Source: Arabidopsis thaliana (Eukaryota; Streptophyta; Magnoliopsida; Brassicales; Brassicaceae). From it: a DNA stretch of 64,000 bases. Each line of letters begins with the position of its first letter. The first letter of the stretch is position 1. Position numbers and translations under genes: made by a program. The stretch spans positions 693,001-757,000 of the forward strand of contig NC_003071.7 of assembly GCF_000001735.4 (NCBI RefSeq). Reading direction: 5' to 3'. The notes below the pieces were generated by a model. It made no database searches and was not told the origin of the DNA. It was given only the letters and a program-made list of their open reading frames with translations. Positions 45,121-54,721 of this stretch are shown here, in pieces.

Positions 45121-45503
45121 GATAATAAAACTTGGATACAATCTTACACAACACACACACTTACTTGTACTACTTTACTTTAACTAAACTTCAACCTCAA
45201 GCTAATTAACCAGAAACACTTTCTCTTGCTTGTCCTTAACCAAAGCTGCAGCCCATTTACCTAAAAACACAAAGCCCAACTTTTCCTTACAAAGGCTCAA
45301 ACTCCAACAAGAAGATCCAATAGCTAGTGCCTAGTGGCCCACTTGAAGGTTAAAATTAGCCCAGTTTTGGAGCTAGGTGTCGTATTGCTAGGTTTTCTCT
45401 ACGTCGTTTGTTCATTGGTTTTTCTAGGGCTTACTACTTTTTAACAGATCTTTCCTTCTTCGTGAATTCATCTTTCAGAACAACTTATCTCATCCAGGAG
45501 ATA

Positions 45504-46769
45504 ATGTTGAGATTATCTTCAAAGTCAGTGGCAAGGTTTCGTTGCGTGTCGAAGCAATGGGCATCAATGTTTGCTAGTCCATACTTCAGGAAGTTGTTCC
45601 AGACCAGGTCCTCCGCTAAGCCGAGTCTCTTATTCGCCATCGCAGACTACGGAATTGAAGAAGATTACAGTATGAAATTCTTCTCATCGCCTCAGCTTGA
45701 GAATCCATATGAGAAATCGTCGCCAACTCTTGTAGCAGCCGCTGAATTTCATGTGAAGTTCTCTCCAGACAAGTTAATACCAATCAATCATTCTTACGAC
45801 CCAAGATATTTTTCAATTGGCTACGCCTCTGGCTTGATATATATCTATGGTGATCGATACGTGGCTAGACCTCTAATATGTAACCCCAACACAGGACGGT
45901 ATGTGATCTTACCTAATCGGTATACTTACAGAAAGGCGTATAGCTTTTTCGGGTTTGACCCGATTGGCAAGCAATACAAGGCATTGTCCATTGCTTATCC
46001 ATCTGATCCTGGTCGTCATAAAATACTTACATTAGGAGATGGAGATCTGACATGGAGAAAGATCAAATGTCCCGTACCACGACCTGGTATTAAGGGTGAT
46101 GGGATATGCATCAATGGGGTTTTGTATTTCTTAGCTGAGAGAAATGAGCTAGAGTCTGATTATGTGATAGTTTGCTTTGATGTTAGGTCTGAGAAATTCA
46201 CATATATTGACGTAGAGAGGATTTGTCGATTGATAAACTACAAGGGCAAATTAGCTATGATTTATTGGGAGGATGATGTCGACATTTATGAGATTAATCA
46301 TATGGCTGGGAAGAATCTTGATAAGTATTTGGAGGAAAATCTCGATGTTGATGCCACTAATGAGTTGCATGTGTGGGTTCTAGAGGATGTTGAGAAACAG
46401 GAATGGTCTAAATATGCCTACACTTGGACCGATGATACATTCTTCCGTCGTCACCTTTCCATTGCTGGAGCCACTGTTTCGGGTGAAATAGTGTTTTCGA
46501 TACGCAAGTACACATCTAAACAACCGTTTTATGTTTTCTACTTCAATCCCGAATCGAACACTCTCCAACGTGTAGAAACCCAAGGTTTTGGTGAAGCATT
46601 TAAGGCAGAAACTTGTAGCGTTCGCACCTTTGTAAACCACGTAGAGAATCTTGATGTTAACGATTTAAAACAACTCAAGTCAGGCCATCCTCCATTGGTG
46701 CAGCCAGAAAATTATTGTCTATCAGACTCAGATTCAGAATCAGACGGACAAGGAGATGAAAAAAGGTAG
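45504..46769 (+). CDS. F-box protein with FBA-type C-terminal domain
   Basis: From the first ATG the product is 421 residues: MLRLSSKSVARFRCVSKQWASMFASPYFRKLF, written here in two parts of the F-box (MLRLSSKSVARFRC and VSKQWASMF). The open frame extends upstream to 45408 (TTYLIQE), resembling the first F-box helix, but contains no ATG, so the F-box start is probably lost. An F-box-associated domain follows: GLIYIYGDRYVARPLICNPN, GFDPIGKQYKAL, DGICINGVLYFLAE, CFDVRSEKF. The tail is acidic and Ser/Asp-rich (SDSDSESDGQGDEK). F-box proteins recruit substrates to SCF ligases via SKP1. A truncated F-box may bind SKP1 weakly. The substrate is unknown. Confidence 0.87.
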   Translation: MLRLSSKSVARFRCVSKQWASMFASPYFRKLFQTRSSAKPSLLFAIADYGIEEDYSMKFFSSPQLENPYEKSSPTLVAAAEFHVKFSPDKLIPINHSYDPRYFSIGYASGLIYIYGDRYVARPLICNPNTGRYVILPNRYTYRKAYSFFGFDPIGKQYKALSIAYPSDPGRHKILTLGDGDLTWRKIKCPVPRPGIKGDGICINGVLYFLAERNELESDYVIVCFDVRSEKFTYIDVERICRLINYKGKLAMIYWEDDVDIYEINHMAGKNLDKYLEENLDVDATNELHVWVLEDVEKQEWSKYAYTWTDDTFFRRHLSIAGATVSGEIVFSIRKYTSKQPFYVFYFNPESNTLQRVETQGFGEAFKAETCSVRTFVNHVENLDVNDLKQLKSGHPPLVQPENYCLSDSDSESDGQGDEKR

Positions 46770-47565
46770 AGACGATCATTTTGTGCTCTTATCAGAATCA
46801 GACTTTGTTTTTTGTCAACCTTATCTAATTGACGGTCTCTCTCTCTCACTTTAACTAGCTTTACACATCTATTCTTCATTTTGTTTGGTCTTAAAAACAT
46901 GGTTTTGTTGTTTCTATTAGTTCGCTGTCTTTAGTTGGAGTATATTTGCTCTAATTTTCAACATTGTTTCTTCTGGAGGTGAATTTTCCTGTGTTCTTTC
47001 TTCTATTTGTCAACATCTTGTTGTCTTTGTCATTTGTGCGTAATGGGACTAATTTATTGAAATCATGATGAAACTTTGGACTAAAATAGTTTAATGGGAT
47101 TTGTGAAAACGTTCACAGATTTCTCACATTCACATGTTCAGCCACAGTCTTCCATGTTCTATAATAATGCAGCAATTTCTTGTAAGCTTAGTTTTGAAAG
47201 GTTGAAAGTTTTGGTTCTCTGTAACACAAATGGGTCTTGTCTTAGATGTTGAATCTTGTATATTTTTATAAACAAAACAATTTAGTACATGTGAATGAAT
47301 TGGGAAATGGATTAAAGTGATTACTGTTGTTTGAGCAAACAATAATTCTCAGAATCATTCCTACTTTATATAGACGAAAAAATGATATGGCCCGTAATAG
47401 CAATCTCTACCATGGTTGGTTTGGTCTATGTCTTATCTGTGAGTCTTTATCGAGTAATTGGTGAGGAATCTAGGGGGAGTGAGAGGAGTCAACTAAGTAT
47501 CAGTTTCAGTAAACTACTCGTATCTCTTTAAAACATAAAGAAGCATGAACTCTTTGTTTCTTCAA
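46770..47565. other. F-box gene 3' flank, no gene seen
   Basis: A CT-rich 3' UTR-like stretch is followed by AT-rich DNA. The small open frames are not family-like. Confidence 0.5.
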
Positions 47566-47567
47566 TC

Positions 47568-47830
47568 TATAATCCATCACTCTATCTAAAGCCTCTTGAA
47601 CCACACTCTTTTGGATTTAGGGTTTAGGGATCTTTAAGAATTGCTCAGGCAATCGCTATCCTCTGTTTCTGTACTCCAGAGAGCTGTGTCCCGTGCTCTC
47701 CTACCATTGTATCTAACCCCCCTGAGGCAACTTATTCAAGAACCTTTCCACTAAAGTCATAAGCATCAATCAAATGCTTTCTTTTGATCGTCTCAAACAT
47801 CTTGACCCGCTGCAAATGTGGCTACAGATA
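47568..47830 (-). pseudogene. Fragment of an ABCB (P-glycoprotein) transporter nucleotide-binding domain
   Basis: Reading the minus strand gives three pieces in ABCB order. The first is KMFETIKRKHLIDAYDFSGK with VLE, the linker before the first nucleotide-binding domain. After a deletion comes NKLPQG and, one base out of frame, LDTMVGEHGTQLSG with QKQRIAIA, stop, AILKDP: the ABC signature region with LSGGQ changed to LSGVQ. After loss of the Walker B segment comes VVQEALDRVM. Stops, a frameshift and internal deletions mark it as dead. Complete ABCB proteins have about 1,250 residues, so this is a small remnant. No other part of the gene is seen nearby. Confidence 0.8.
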
Positions 47831-47929
47831 TATGAATAAATAGAACAACACTATATTAAGATTCTAACATATCTTTAAGTAAAAGACATAGAAGTGATAT
47901 TGTCTAGGCTTTTACTTACATTGAACCTG

Positions 47930-48360
47930 CAACCACAAGATATATATCCCCATAGCAATCTCTGTAACGTTTATTGTGAAACTCAATGCACTAAATGGAC
48001 ATGTTTGAGAGATTGTACACAAGCAAATCACAGATCTTCAAATAAGCTTGCAAGTTGTAAGTGAAAACTAACATCAAAATCACCAGAATTCCCCATAACA
48101 ATCTCTCGTGTATTTTTGCAATTGGGGGATCAATTGTTTCCCAATAAAAGATGGCCGAAGAAGATTCAATAGCTAGTGGCTCACTTGAACGTTAAAATTT
48201 GCCCATTTTTGTTTTACTTAACCGGCTATCATGAGATAATAAATACACGAAATATATAATGGTAGCTATTTAGCTATTGCTAGGTTTCTCTACGTCTTTT
48301 CTTAATTGTTTTTTCCAAGGCTAATATATAAGCTTTTACAGATTTTTGTTTTCTTATCAA
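47930..48360 (+). repeat. Orphan F-box-gene 5' flank (copy 3)
   Basis: CTCTGTAACGTTTATTGTG, GGACATGTTTGAGAGATTGT, AATAGCTAGTGGC-type and GCTAGGTTTCTCTACGTC blocks match 44760-45440 upstream of the F-box gene. The homology stops at TTTACAGATTTTTG, just where the F-box reading frame would start. No coding sequence follows. Confidence 0.7.
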
Positions 48361-48379
48361 TAAAAGATACTATATATTG

Positions 48380-48790
48380 TCAGATTAATTATGTATAAAC
48401 CTATGTTAATCGTCTAATAGTGAAAATAAACAGAACGTAACATCCTATCTTTTGATCATTAGAGATGAGCATGTTCGACTTATTTTTTACTATTATATAA
48501 ATCACTCGGTTTCCAAATTGATTTGACGATAAAATTTCTCAATCGTTCATCCAAACCCCCAAAACTTCTAAAATCACGTAATTTACAAAACCGTAAAAGA
48601 ATAATTTTTAAAAAATGATACAATTGTCGGTTCAATTATATGAAACTAAGTGAATCGTGTAATAGTGAAAATAGACAGAGCGTGACATCCCATCTTTTGA
48701 TCATTAGAGATGAGCGATCATTAGAGATGAGCATGTTCGACTTATTTTTCTCTATTATAGAAACCACACTGTTTCTGTATTTATTTTTAG
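48380..48790 (+). repeat. Local direct duplication, about 250-bp period
   Basis: AATAGTGAAAATA(A/G)ACAGA and TTTTGATCATTAGAGATGAG with GCATGTTCGACTTATTTTT occur at about 48417-48505 and again at about 48660-48755. In the second copy GATCATTAGAGATGAG is itself doubled. The block also matches 14240-14350. Confidence 0.65.
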
Positions 48791-48811
48791 ATATTATAGA
48801 AATCATTAGGT

Positions 48812-49362
48812 TTAGTGAGCCTGGACATTCAGATTTCGAATCTGATTCGGATCGGATATATGCAGATTTGGGTAGAAAATTTTATTGTACGTTCTGATTT
48901 TATGATTCTTTTGTTCTGTTTTGGTTTGGATATATTCGGGTTTAGTAGGAGAGTTTATTATTTGTTTGGATTTTATGAGTCTTCGGTTCGGTTTCAGTTC
49001 GGACAAATATCGGATTCAGATCAATTTTGGGGAAAAAACTAAAAAATTGTTCAATTTAAATAAAAATTAGTTTAACCTTCCTAAAATTTGGTTAAAATTT
49101 GCAAAAATATATATAATTTCAACAAATATAACTATTTTTGTTTTTTGAGATCTAGGTTATTTAGGATATTTTGATTTTGTTATAAAATTACAACTAAATA
49201 TAACTAATATTTTTGGAAATATAATTTTATTTTTGGTTTTCGGATCGGGTAATTTGGGGAGAAAATTTTATCATCCGCTTGGGTTTTATGACTATTTTGT
49301 TCGGATTCGGTTCCGTATGTTTTGATCGTTTCAGATCGATTTTCGAATTTGGGTTTTATGCC
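48812..49362. mobile_element. Diverged hAT-like element, TCGGAT/TTCGG-rich
   Basis: The left end GAGCCTGGACAT and right end ATGCCCGG (opposite strand CCGGGCAT) resemble the TAGGCCTGGGCA termini of the 15839 element. The body is rich in TTCGG/TCGGAT motifs. Its right end abuts a DC1 pseudogene fragment exactly. I see no convincing 8-bp target duplication. Confidence 0.45.
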
Positions 49363-50310
49363 CGGTATAAGCACGATGAACAATACCTCACATTTTGTCT
49401 CGGAAATGAGGCAAATAGCTCACATTGGTGTGAATCATGTGAGAGAAAATTAGCAATTGGAGGAAAATAAGAGTTTTATAAGTGCAAAGATTGCTGCACC
49501 ACGCTTCATATTAATTGTTTACTTGGCCTAGATCCATATTATAAGGCTGGTCAAACTTAGGAAATTGATGAGGTTGAGATTATTTTGCATTTGTTGAATG
49601 AGATTTCATCCTACACGAAAAATATGCATTTGCTTCTCGTAAAAAGTTCCATCAATTGCATCCACATCCACTTAAACAAAAAGCTGCAAATGTGGAAAAC
49701 GTATTCACCTGTCATGCTTGTAATCGCTGAAGTACTAGTTTCAGCTATGAGTCTACCAACGAGGATTGTTACAACAAGGATACCATCTACTCTCTAAATA
49801 TAGTGCATGCCTCGATTTCTGAGCCATTAATTATCAAGGTCATTAACAACCTTTATTTCTAGCTTTAGATCCCAAAGAGAGGCCGATCTGCCACATTTGC
49901 AAGTTAATGGGCGTTAATAAGGTTCTAAACTCCATTGAATGCGACTTTATTATATGTTGTATAGTAAAGTATAAACATGATGAACATTACCTCATATTTT
50001 ATCATGGAGATGAGGCAAATGACGCAAATTAGTGTGAGTTATGCGAGGGAAAATTAGCAATTAGAAGAAAAGAAGGGTTCTATATAAATGTTGCATCATG
50101 CTTCATATAAATTGTTTACTTGGCACATAAACATATTTGAAGCCTGTTCTAACTATCTCATTGGCTGGTGGTGAACTGCTTTTTCAACGCAACAATTTTG
50201 CATCTCGTCCAATTTGCTGTGAATGCAATATCCGTTGTCCGTATCCAATATATTTGGATTTCAGAAACGAAATGGTTTCTTCGTTTCTATGTGCCGGTTC
50301 AAACCATTGA
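49363..50310 (+). pseudogene. Rearranged DC1 pseudogene (two C-terminal fragments joined)
   Basis: Fragment 1 (49363-49590) encodes the last module (RYKHDEQYLTFCLGNEANSS, ending at AIGGK-stop-EFYKCKDCCTTLH) up to the position before the final CxxC. Fragment 2 (about 49591-50310) starts earlier in the gene (DFILHEK, KKFHQLHPHPLKQKAANV) and runs to the end (CNIRCPYPIYL, SFLCAGSNH-stop). Several in-frame stops and frameshifts are visible. The product order is therefore module 8, then modules 5-8 again, which means an unequal exchange between two DC1 copies. Confidence 0.85.
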
Positions 50311-50469
50311 TTGATTATGGTGTATATACTTGCAATAATATTTTTAATGTGTTTTTTTCTTTGTTGTTGGTAAAACGTTGTTTTTTTATTTTGGTTCTTG
50401 TTTGTTTGCGTTCCATGTAAACATATCAAATTAAGTATTAAATTTATATAAATGATTTATTGACTAAAC

Positions 50470-50640
50470 AAGAAACGGTCCATGTGCCTTGTATATTCTT
50501 ATGTTAAAAATTAGAATCAACTTCGGTGTAGCACTACTTCCCAATGATTTATTAATATTTAGAAATATATATATCGTGGTACATCACCACTTCTCATTGT
50601 TTTCAGTCAACTTTCACACGATTTAACACATCGAGTTACA
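50470..50640 (+). repeat. DC1 upstream sub-module, copy 2
   Basis: It begins CGGTCCATGTGCCTTGTATA, passes GTAGCACTACTTCCCAATG and ends CACACGATTTAACACATCGA. It matches 21340-21580 and 56090-56205. Confidence 0.55.
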
Positions 50641-51104
50641 AAAAAAGAATTGGTTGTTGGATTTTAGTTTTTAAATTCCCAATTAATGAAACCAATTATA
50701 AACAAACATTTTCACTTATAAAAGTTGGGTTTAGTAAGTCCACTTGCAATTATGTTTGTTTGTTTTTCTCAAACCACATTTTACTTAGAAAACTACTCTT
50801 TAATGTCTAATCAGGAGGATATAGATCGACCAAAAAATGTTCAAAAGTCAGCCTTTAAATTAGTACGTTGAGAAATAATATTTCCGCTGTTCTAAATGAT
50901 AGATTTTTTTTAAAAAAAGTTTATTTCAAAAAATAAACTTTTTAGGTTTTTAATGCAATATTTATTAATTATTATTGATGTATTGTAAATTTCGAGAAAA
51001 ATAATTGAATACTATTGGTTTAGAATTATAGAAAACTGTAAATTAAAAATAAAATAATATATTTATAAACAACTATTAATATAATATATTTTTTAAGAAA
51101 CATA

Positions 51105-51655
51105 CTTGGGTTCACCCCTAAGGGGTGAATCCATTCATTTCACCCCCTTTTTATTGACAAATTAGAATTTAACATATCATCTATTTAATGAACAAATAAA
51201 TTAAAATCAATAAAACAAAACAAATTAAGGAAACAAATTCTGTAGAATTTTTATTAAAGAAATTATTGGTTTGGGTTTTTAAAATTGTTGTTAGTGTTTA
51301 TATTTTGTGATTGAACGAAATTATATTTTGGTTTAGGTTGATAAAATAATGGTTAGGGTTTAGATTTTGTGATTAAAACGAAATTATATTTTGGTTTGGG
51401 TTGATAAAATAGTGGTTAGGGTTTAGATTTTGTGATTAAAACGAAATTATATTTCGGTTTGGGTTGATAAAATAGCGGTTAGAGTTTAGATTTTGTGAAC
51501 AAAATTATATTTTGGTTTGGGTTGATAAAATAGTGGTTAAGATTTAGATTTTGTGATTTAATTTATTTATTCTTTAAATAGATGATATGTCAAATTCTAA
51601 TTGGTAAATTAAAAAGGATGAATGAATGGATTCATCCCTAAGGGGTGAACCCAAG
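51105..51655. mobile_element. Foldback element with about 100-bp inverted termini and internal tandem repeats
   Basis: The left terminus CTTGGGTTCACCCCTAAGG and its inverse at 51655 match for about 100 bp (TGAATCCATTCATT, AATTAGAATTT, ACATATCATCTATTTAA). Between them about five tandem units of about 63 bp (AAATTATATTTTGGTTT, GATAAAATAGTGGTTAGGG) run from about 51255 to 51560. It has no coding frame. No clear target duplication is visible, so the superfamily is open. Confidence 0.75.
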
Positions 51656-52119
51656 AATTGTTTTTTTCTTCGTATGTGTGAAAACACTAAAAAATAAATT
51701 ATTTGGAAACAGTAGGAGTAAGAAACAAATTAGAGAAAATGACCCCTATCATCTAGTAGATTGGAGAAACTATACCAATCTTCAGGAAGCTATATCATTG
51801 GAATTAGCTCTGTACAATCTATTTCAAACATATGACAATCTATTAAAAAATATTCTTCATGACCTATATTACACTTTCGATCTCCGAATCAAAAAGAAGT
51901 TGAACTCCTCCGTTGAGACATTGCCCCTAATAGCATTATTTATGCGTTTACTTGCAATCAAATCCAACCTAAACCACTAATGAAATCAGAAAACTTCCAG
52001 AAGCCATCAATTTGACATGTAGTTACTTCGAAAATACCATTCTAAAACATAAATAGTAAGCTGGATCAACTTGACCCACATGTATCTATGAGAAAATATC
52101 TCATCAACGACTAAAGGTA
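51656..52119. other. Intergenic DNA, no gene seen
   Basis: Contains a 111-codon open frame (51645-51980) without family features or gene signals. Judged non-genic. Confidence 0.4.
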
Positions 52120-52774
52120 AGGGTTATAGTATTATATATGCTGTAGTTGGGTTGAGAATCAGTAGAAACTGATACGGTCGCATATGATGATTGTTAGAAA
52201 TTTTTGATTTGTTAAATTTAATGGATGTGAACTTTAAAACACTCTAGAAAAGATAAATAAGCTTTTTTTTTAATGGAGTTTTCGATCTCAATCCTTTCAA
52301 TTAATATGTGTAGTAGAATATCATGTAAATAATAAAAATACAAAAGACCGTTTAGATAATATACATAAAGACTTTTGAAGCAGAGTAAATTAAAATATAT
52401 CAACCAACCTTAGCTGTGTATTAATTTTTAATTTCTCAACCGTACATAGCTGTATCTGTTTTTGTCAACCAGCTAAGCTTAGCTGTATATAAAATGTCAA
52501 AACAATGATTTTCCTTACGCTACCGTAATAATAGCATTTAGCTCATAATTTAAATATTTGCCACTGAAACTAAATGACTCAATAAACAATTACGACTAGG
52601 TCATATCATTATGAAATATATCGTAAAGAAATTGCAAATGGGAGTTGGAAAGCTTGAAAATTAAAACGGGGACAGCACATTTCAGTGGTTTGTTTTTATA
52701 TATAGACATATGTAAAGGCAAAAGGATACCAATATCCCAAAACCCTCTCATAAACAATCTCCGGTTGAGCAGCC
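52120..52774 (+). promoter_or_regulatory. Upstream and proximal promoter region of DC1 member 5
   Basis: ATGCTGTAGTTGGGTTGAG (about 52138) matches 35791. ACAATTACGACTAGGTCA (about 52586), the TATA stretch TTTTATATATAGACATATG (about 52694) and the leader AACCCTCTCATAAACAATCTC follow. It uses the same module order as copy 1 at 23880-24298. Confidence 0.65.
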
Positions 52775-54721
52775 ATGGACTTGTTCGGAGAATTTCGTAA
52801 GGTGGAAATCGATGGGAAACCATTTCTTGTATACCACAAAGTTATGAAACCATTACCACAAATACACACCCCAAACTCCTCCGATGAAGAAACCACCATC
52901 GAAAAACCATTATCAATCCAAAACGAAGAAACTTCCTCCGATGAAGAAACCATTGACTCCGGTGACAACCTACCTCTTCCACTTCTTTTCGCATGCCCTA
53001 TTGTACGACTCACCTCAACAGTGATTATTGACAATATTACATTACAGGATGATCAAGGGAAGTCAGTAGAACACTTTTTCAATCTCAAGACATCCCCCTT
53101 CCATGGTGACAATACGTCAGTTGATCATGATCCCGTACTACCTCTGTTTTGGTGCAACAATAAAGAAGCTGATCCAGAGAACGATTGCGTTATTTGCAGA
53201 GCCGAAAAGGTCGGCACGGACTATTATTACTGTGTCGAGTGTGATATGAGGTACCACAAAGAATGTGTCGAGTCTCCACTTAGGATCAATTATCCTTCCC
53301 ACGCCAATCATTCTTTCCAACTTTACTCTTCCAAGAAAAGATTCAAGTATTGCATCATGTGCAGAAAAAAAGTAAACGGTCTCGTATATTATTGTGCTCT
53401 TTGTGACATGTATATGCATACGCTTTGTGCCCAGGCGGTAATACCCTTTTTCATAGACCAACCAAAAAGGCATGCCCATATCCTCACCCTTTTCCCAAGG
53501 CAAGCTTCCTTAACCTGCAATATTTGTGGTGTACTTGATGAACTTCATTTCACCTACGTTTGTCCTATATGCGATTTTGTCACCCATGCTGATTGTATAT
53601 ATATCCCACAAACCATAAGAATATCTCGCCACCACCACTGTATCTCTTTCACTTCTTCTCTTCTAAAAGGAAAATGGTCTTGTGGAGTTTGCCGTCAAGA
53701 AGTTGACAGGAAGTATGGTGCATACACTTGCAATGCGTGTAATGGCTACACTGTTCACACAAGATGTGCATTGCGTAATGATATATGGGATGGAAAAGAA
53801 CTTGAGGGAGTACAAGAAGATGAAGAAGTTGAGCCGCCGTTCAAAAGGATATCAGATGGAATAATACTCCATTTTTCTCATGGCTGTCAAATGGAATTGG
53901 AGACCAGTGGAGTTCACGTCGGCGGAAACAAGTTTTGTCAGGCATGTGCTCTTCCAATCAACGAGGAAAACTTTTATATATGTGTGGAATGTGACTTCAT
54001 TCTACACGAAACATGTGCAGAAGCTCCGCAAAAGAAGTTTCATCCATTACATCCCCATGCACTTCAACAAAAGGTTGTCCATGAAAATGATTTATTCTTA
54101 TGTGATGCATGTGATCGCTTATGTAATGGTTTCGGATATGAGTGTACGTTCGAGGATTGTGATTACATACTAGATGTAGTATGTGCATCGGCTTCTGAGC
54201 CGTTCAACTATCAAGGCCATCAACACCCATTATTCCTAGCGTTACGCCCAAACGTAAAGCCAATGTGCCACATTTGCAAGTCAACGAAAGAAAACCAGGT
54301 ACTCAACTGCATTGAGGGTGACTTTATTATATGTTTTGAATGCGCTACCTTACCATATGTGATAAGATATAAGCATGATGATCATTACCTCACATTATGT
54401 CATGGAGAGGAGGCAAGTGACTCAGATTGGTGTGAGTTATGCGAGGGAAAATTGTCAACTGGAGGAGAAAAAGGGTTCTATAAGTGCGATGATTGTTGTA
54501 CTACGCTTCATATTAATTGCTTACTTGGCCCTAATCCATTTTTGAAGCCCGGTCAAACTTTCACGTTGGGTCGTAACGAATTTCTAGTTATACGCAACAA
54601 TTCTCCTCGTCCAATTTGCGGCACCTGCAATATGCGTCGTCCGTATCCAGTAATGTTTTTCTGGGAATCGGTAAGCTCATATCGTTTTCTATGTTCCCCT
54701 ACTGGTTGTATTACTATTTGA
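52775..54721 (+). CDS. C1 (DC1) domain protein, array member 5 (648 aa, intact)
   Basis: This intronless gene encodes 648 residues from MDLFGEFRKV. The leader is longer than in members 1 and 4 because of a local repeat: NSSDEETTIEKPLSIQNEE is followed by TSSDEETIDSGDN. It has the full set of Cys/His modules (CVICRAEKVGTDYYYCVECD, LTCNICGVLDELHFTYVC, SCGVCRQEVDRKYG, FCQACALPINEENFYICVEC, WCELCEGKLSTGG). In the module near residue 515 the usual NCIECDFII reads NCIEGDFII, so one zinc Cys is replaced by Gly. It is the only full-length, unbroken member of the 24/57/63-kb subgroup wholly inside the window. Confidence 0.93.
   Translation: MDLFGEFRKVEIDGKPFLVYHKVMKPLPQIHTPNSSDEETTIEKPLSIQNEETSSDEETIDSGDNLPLPLLFACPIVRLTSTVIIDNITLQDDQGKSVEHFFNLKTSPFHGDNTSVDHDPVLPLFWCNNKEADPENDCVICRAEKVGTDYYYCVECDMRYHKECVESPLRINYPSHANHSFQLYSSKKRFKYCIMCRKKVNGLVYYCALCDMYMHTLCAQAVIPFFIDQPKRHAHILTLFPRQASLTCNICGVLDELHFTYVCPICDFVTHADCIYIPQTIRISRHHHCISFTSSLLKGKWSCGVCRQEVDRKYGAYTCNACNGYTVHTRCALRNDIWDGKELEGVQEDEEVEPPFKRISDGIILHFSHGCQMELETSGVHVGGNKFCQACALPINEENFYICVECDFILHETCAEAPQKKFHPLHPHALQQKVVHENDLFLCDACDRLCNGFGYECTFEDCDYILDVVCASASEPFNYQGHQHPLFLALRPNVKPMCHICKSTKENQVLNCIEGDFIICFECATLPYVIRYKHDDHYLTLCHGEEASDSDWCELCEGKLSTGGEKGFYKCDDCCTTLHINCLLGPNPFLKPGQTFTLGRNEFLVIRNNSPRPICGTCNMRRPYPVMFFWESVSSYRFLCSPTGCITI

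Noticed and set aside
45408..45503. Upstream extension of the F-box frame as the true start
   Set aside because: The only start-like codon is TTG, which is not a normal plant nuclear start; the ATG at 45504 was chosen and the loss reported as a finding.
51645..51980. 111-codon frame MNPRIVFFF
   Set aside because: Starts inside the foldback element, has no recognisable domain and lacks gene context.
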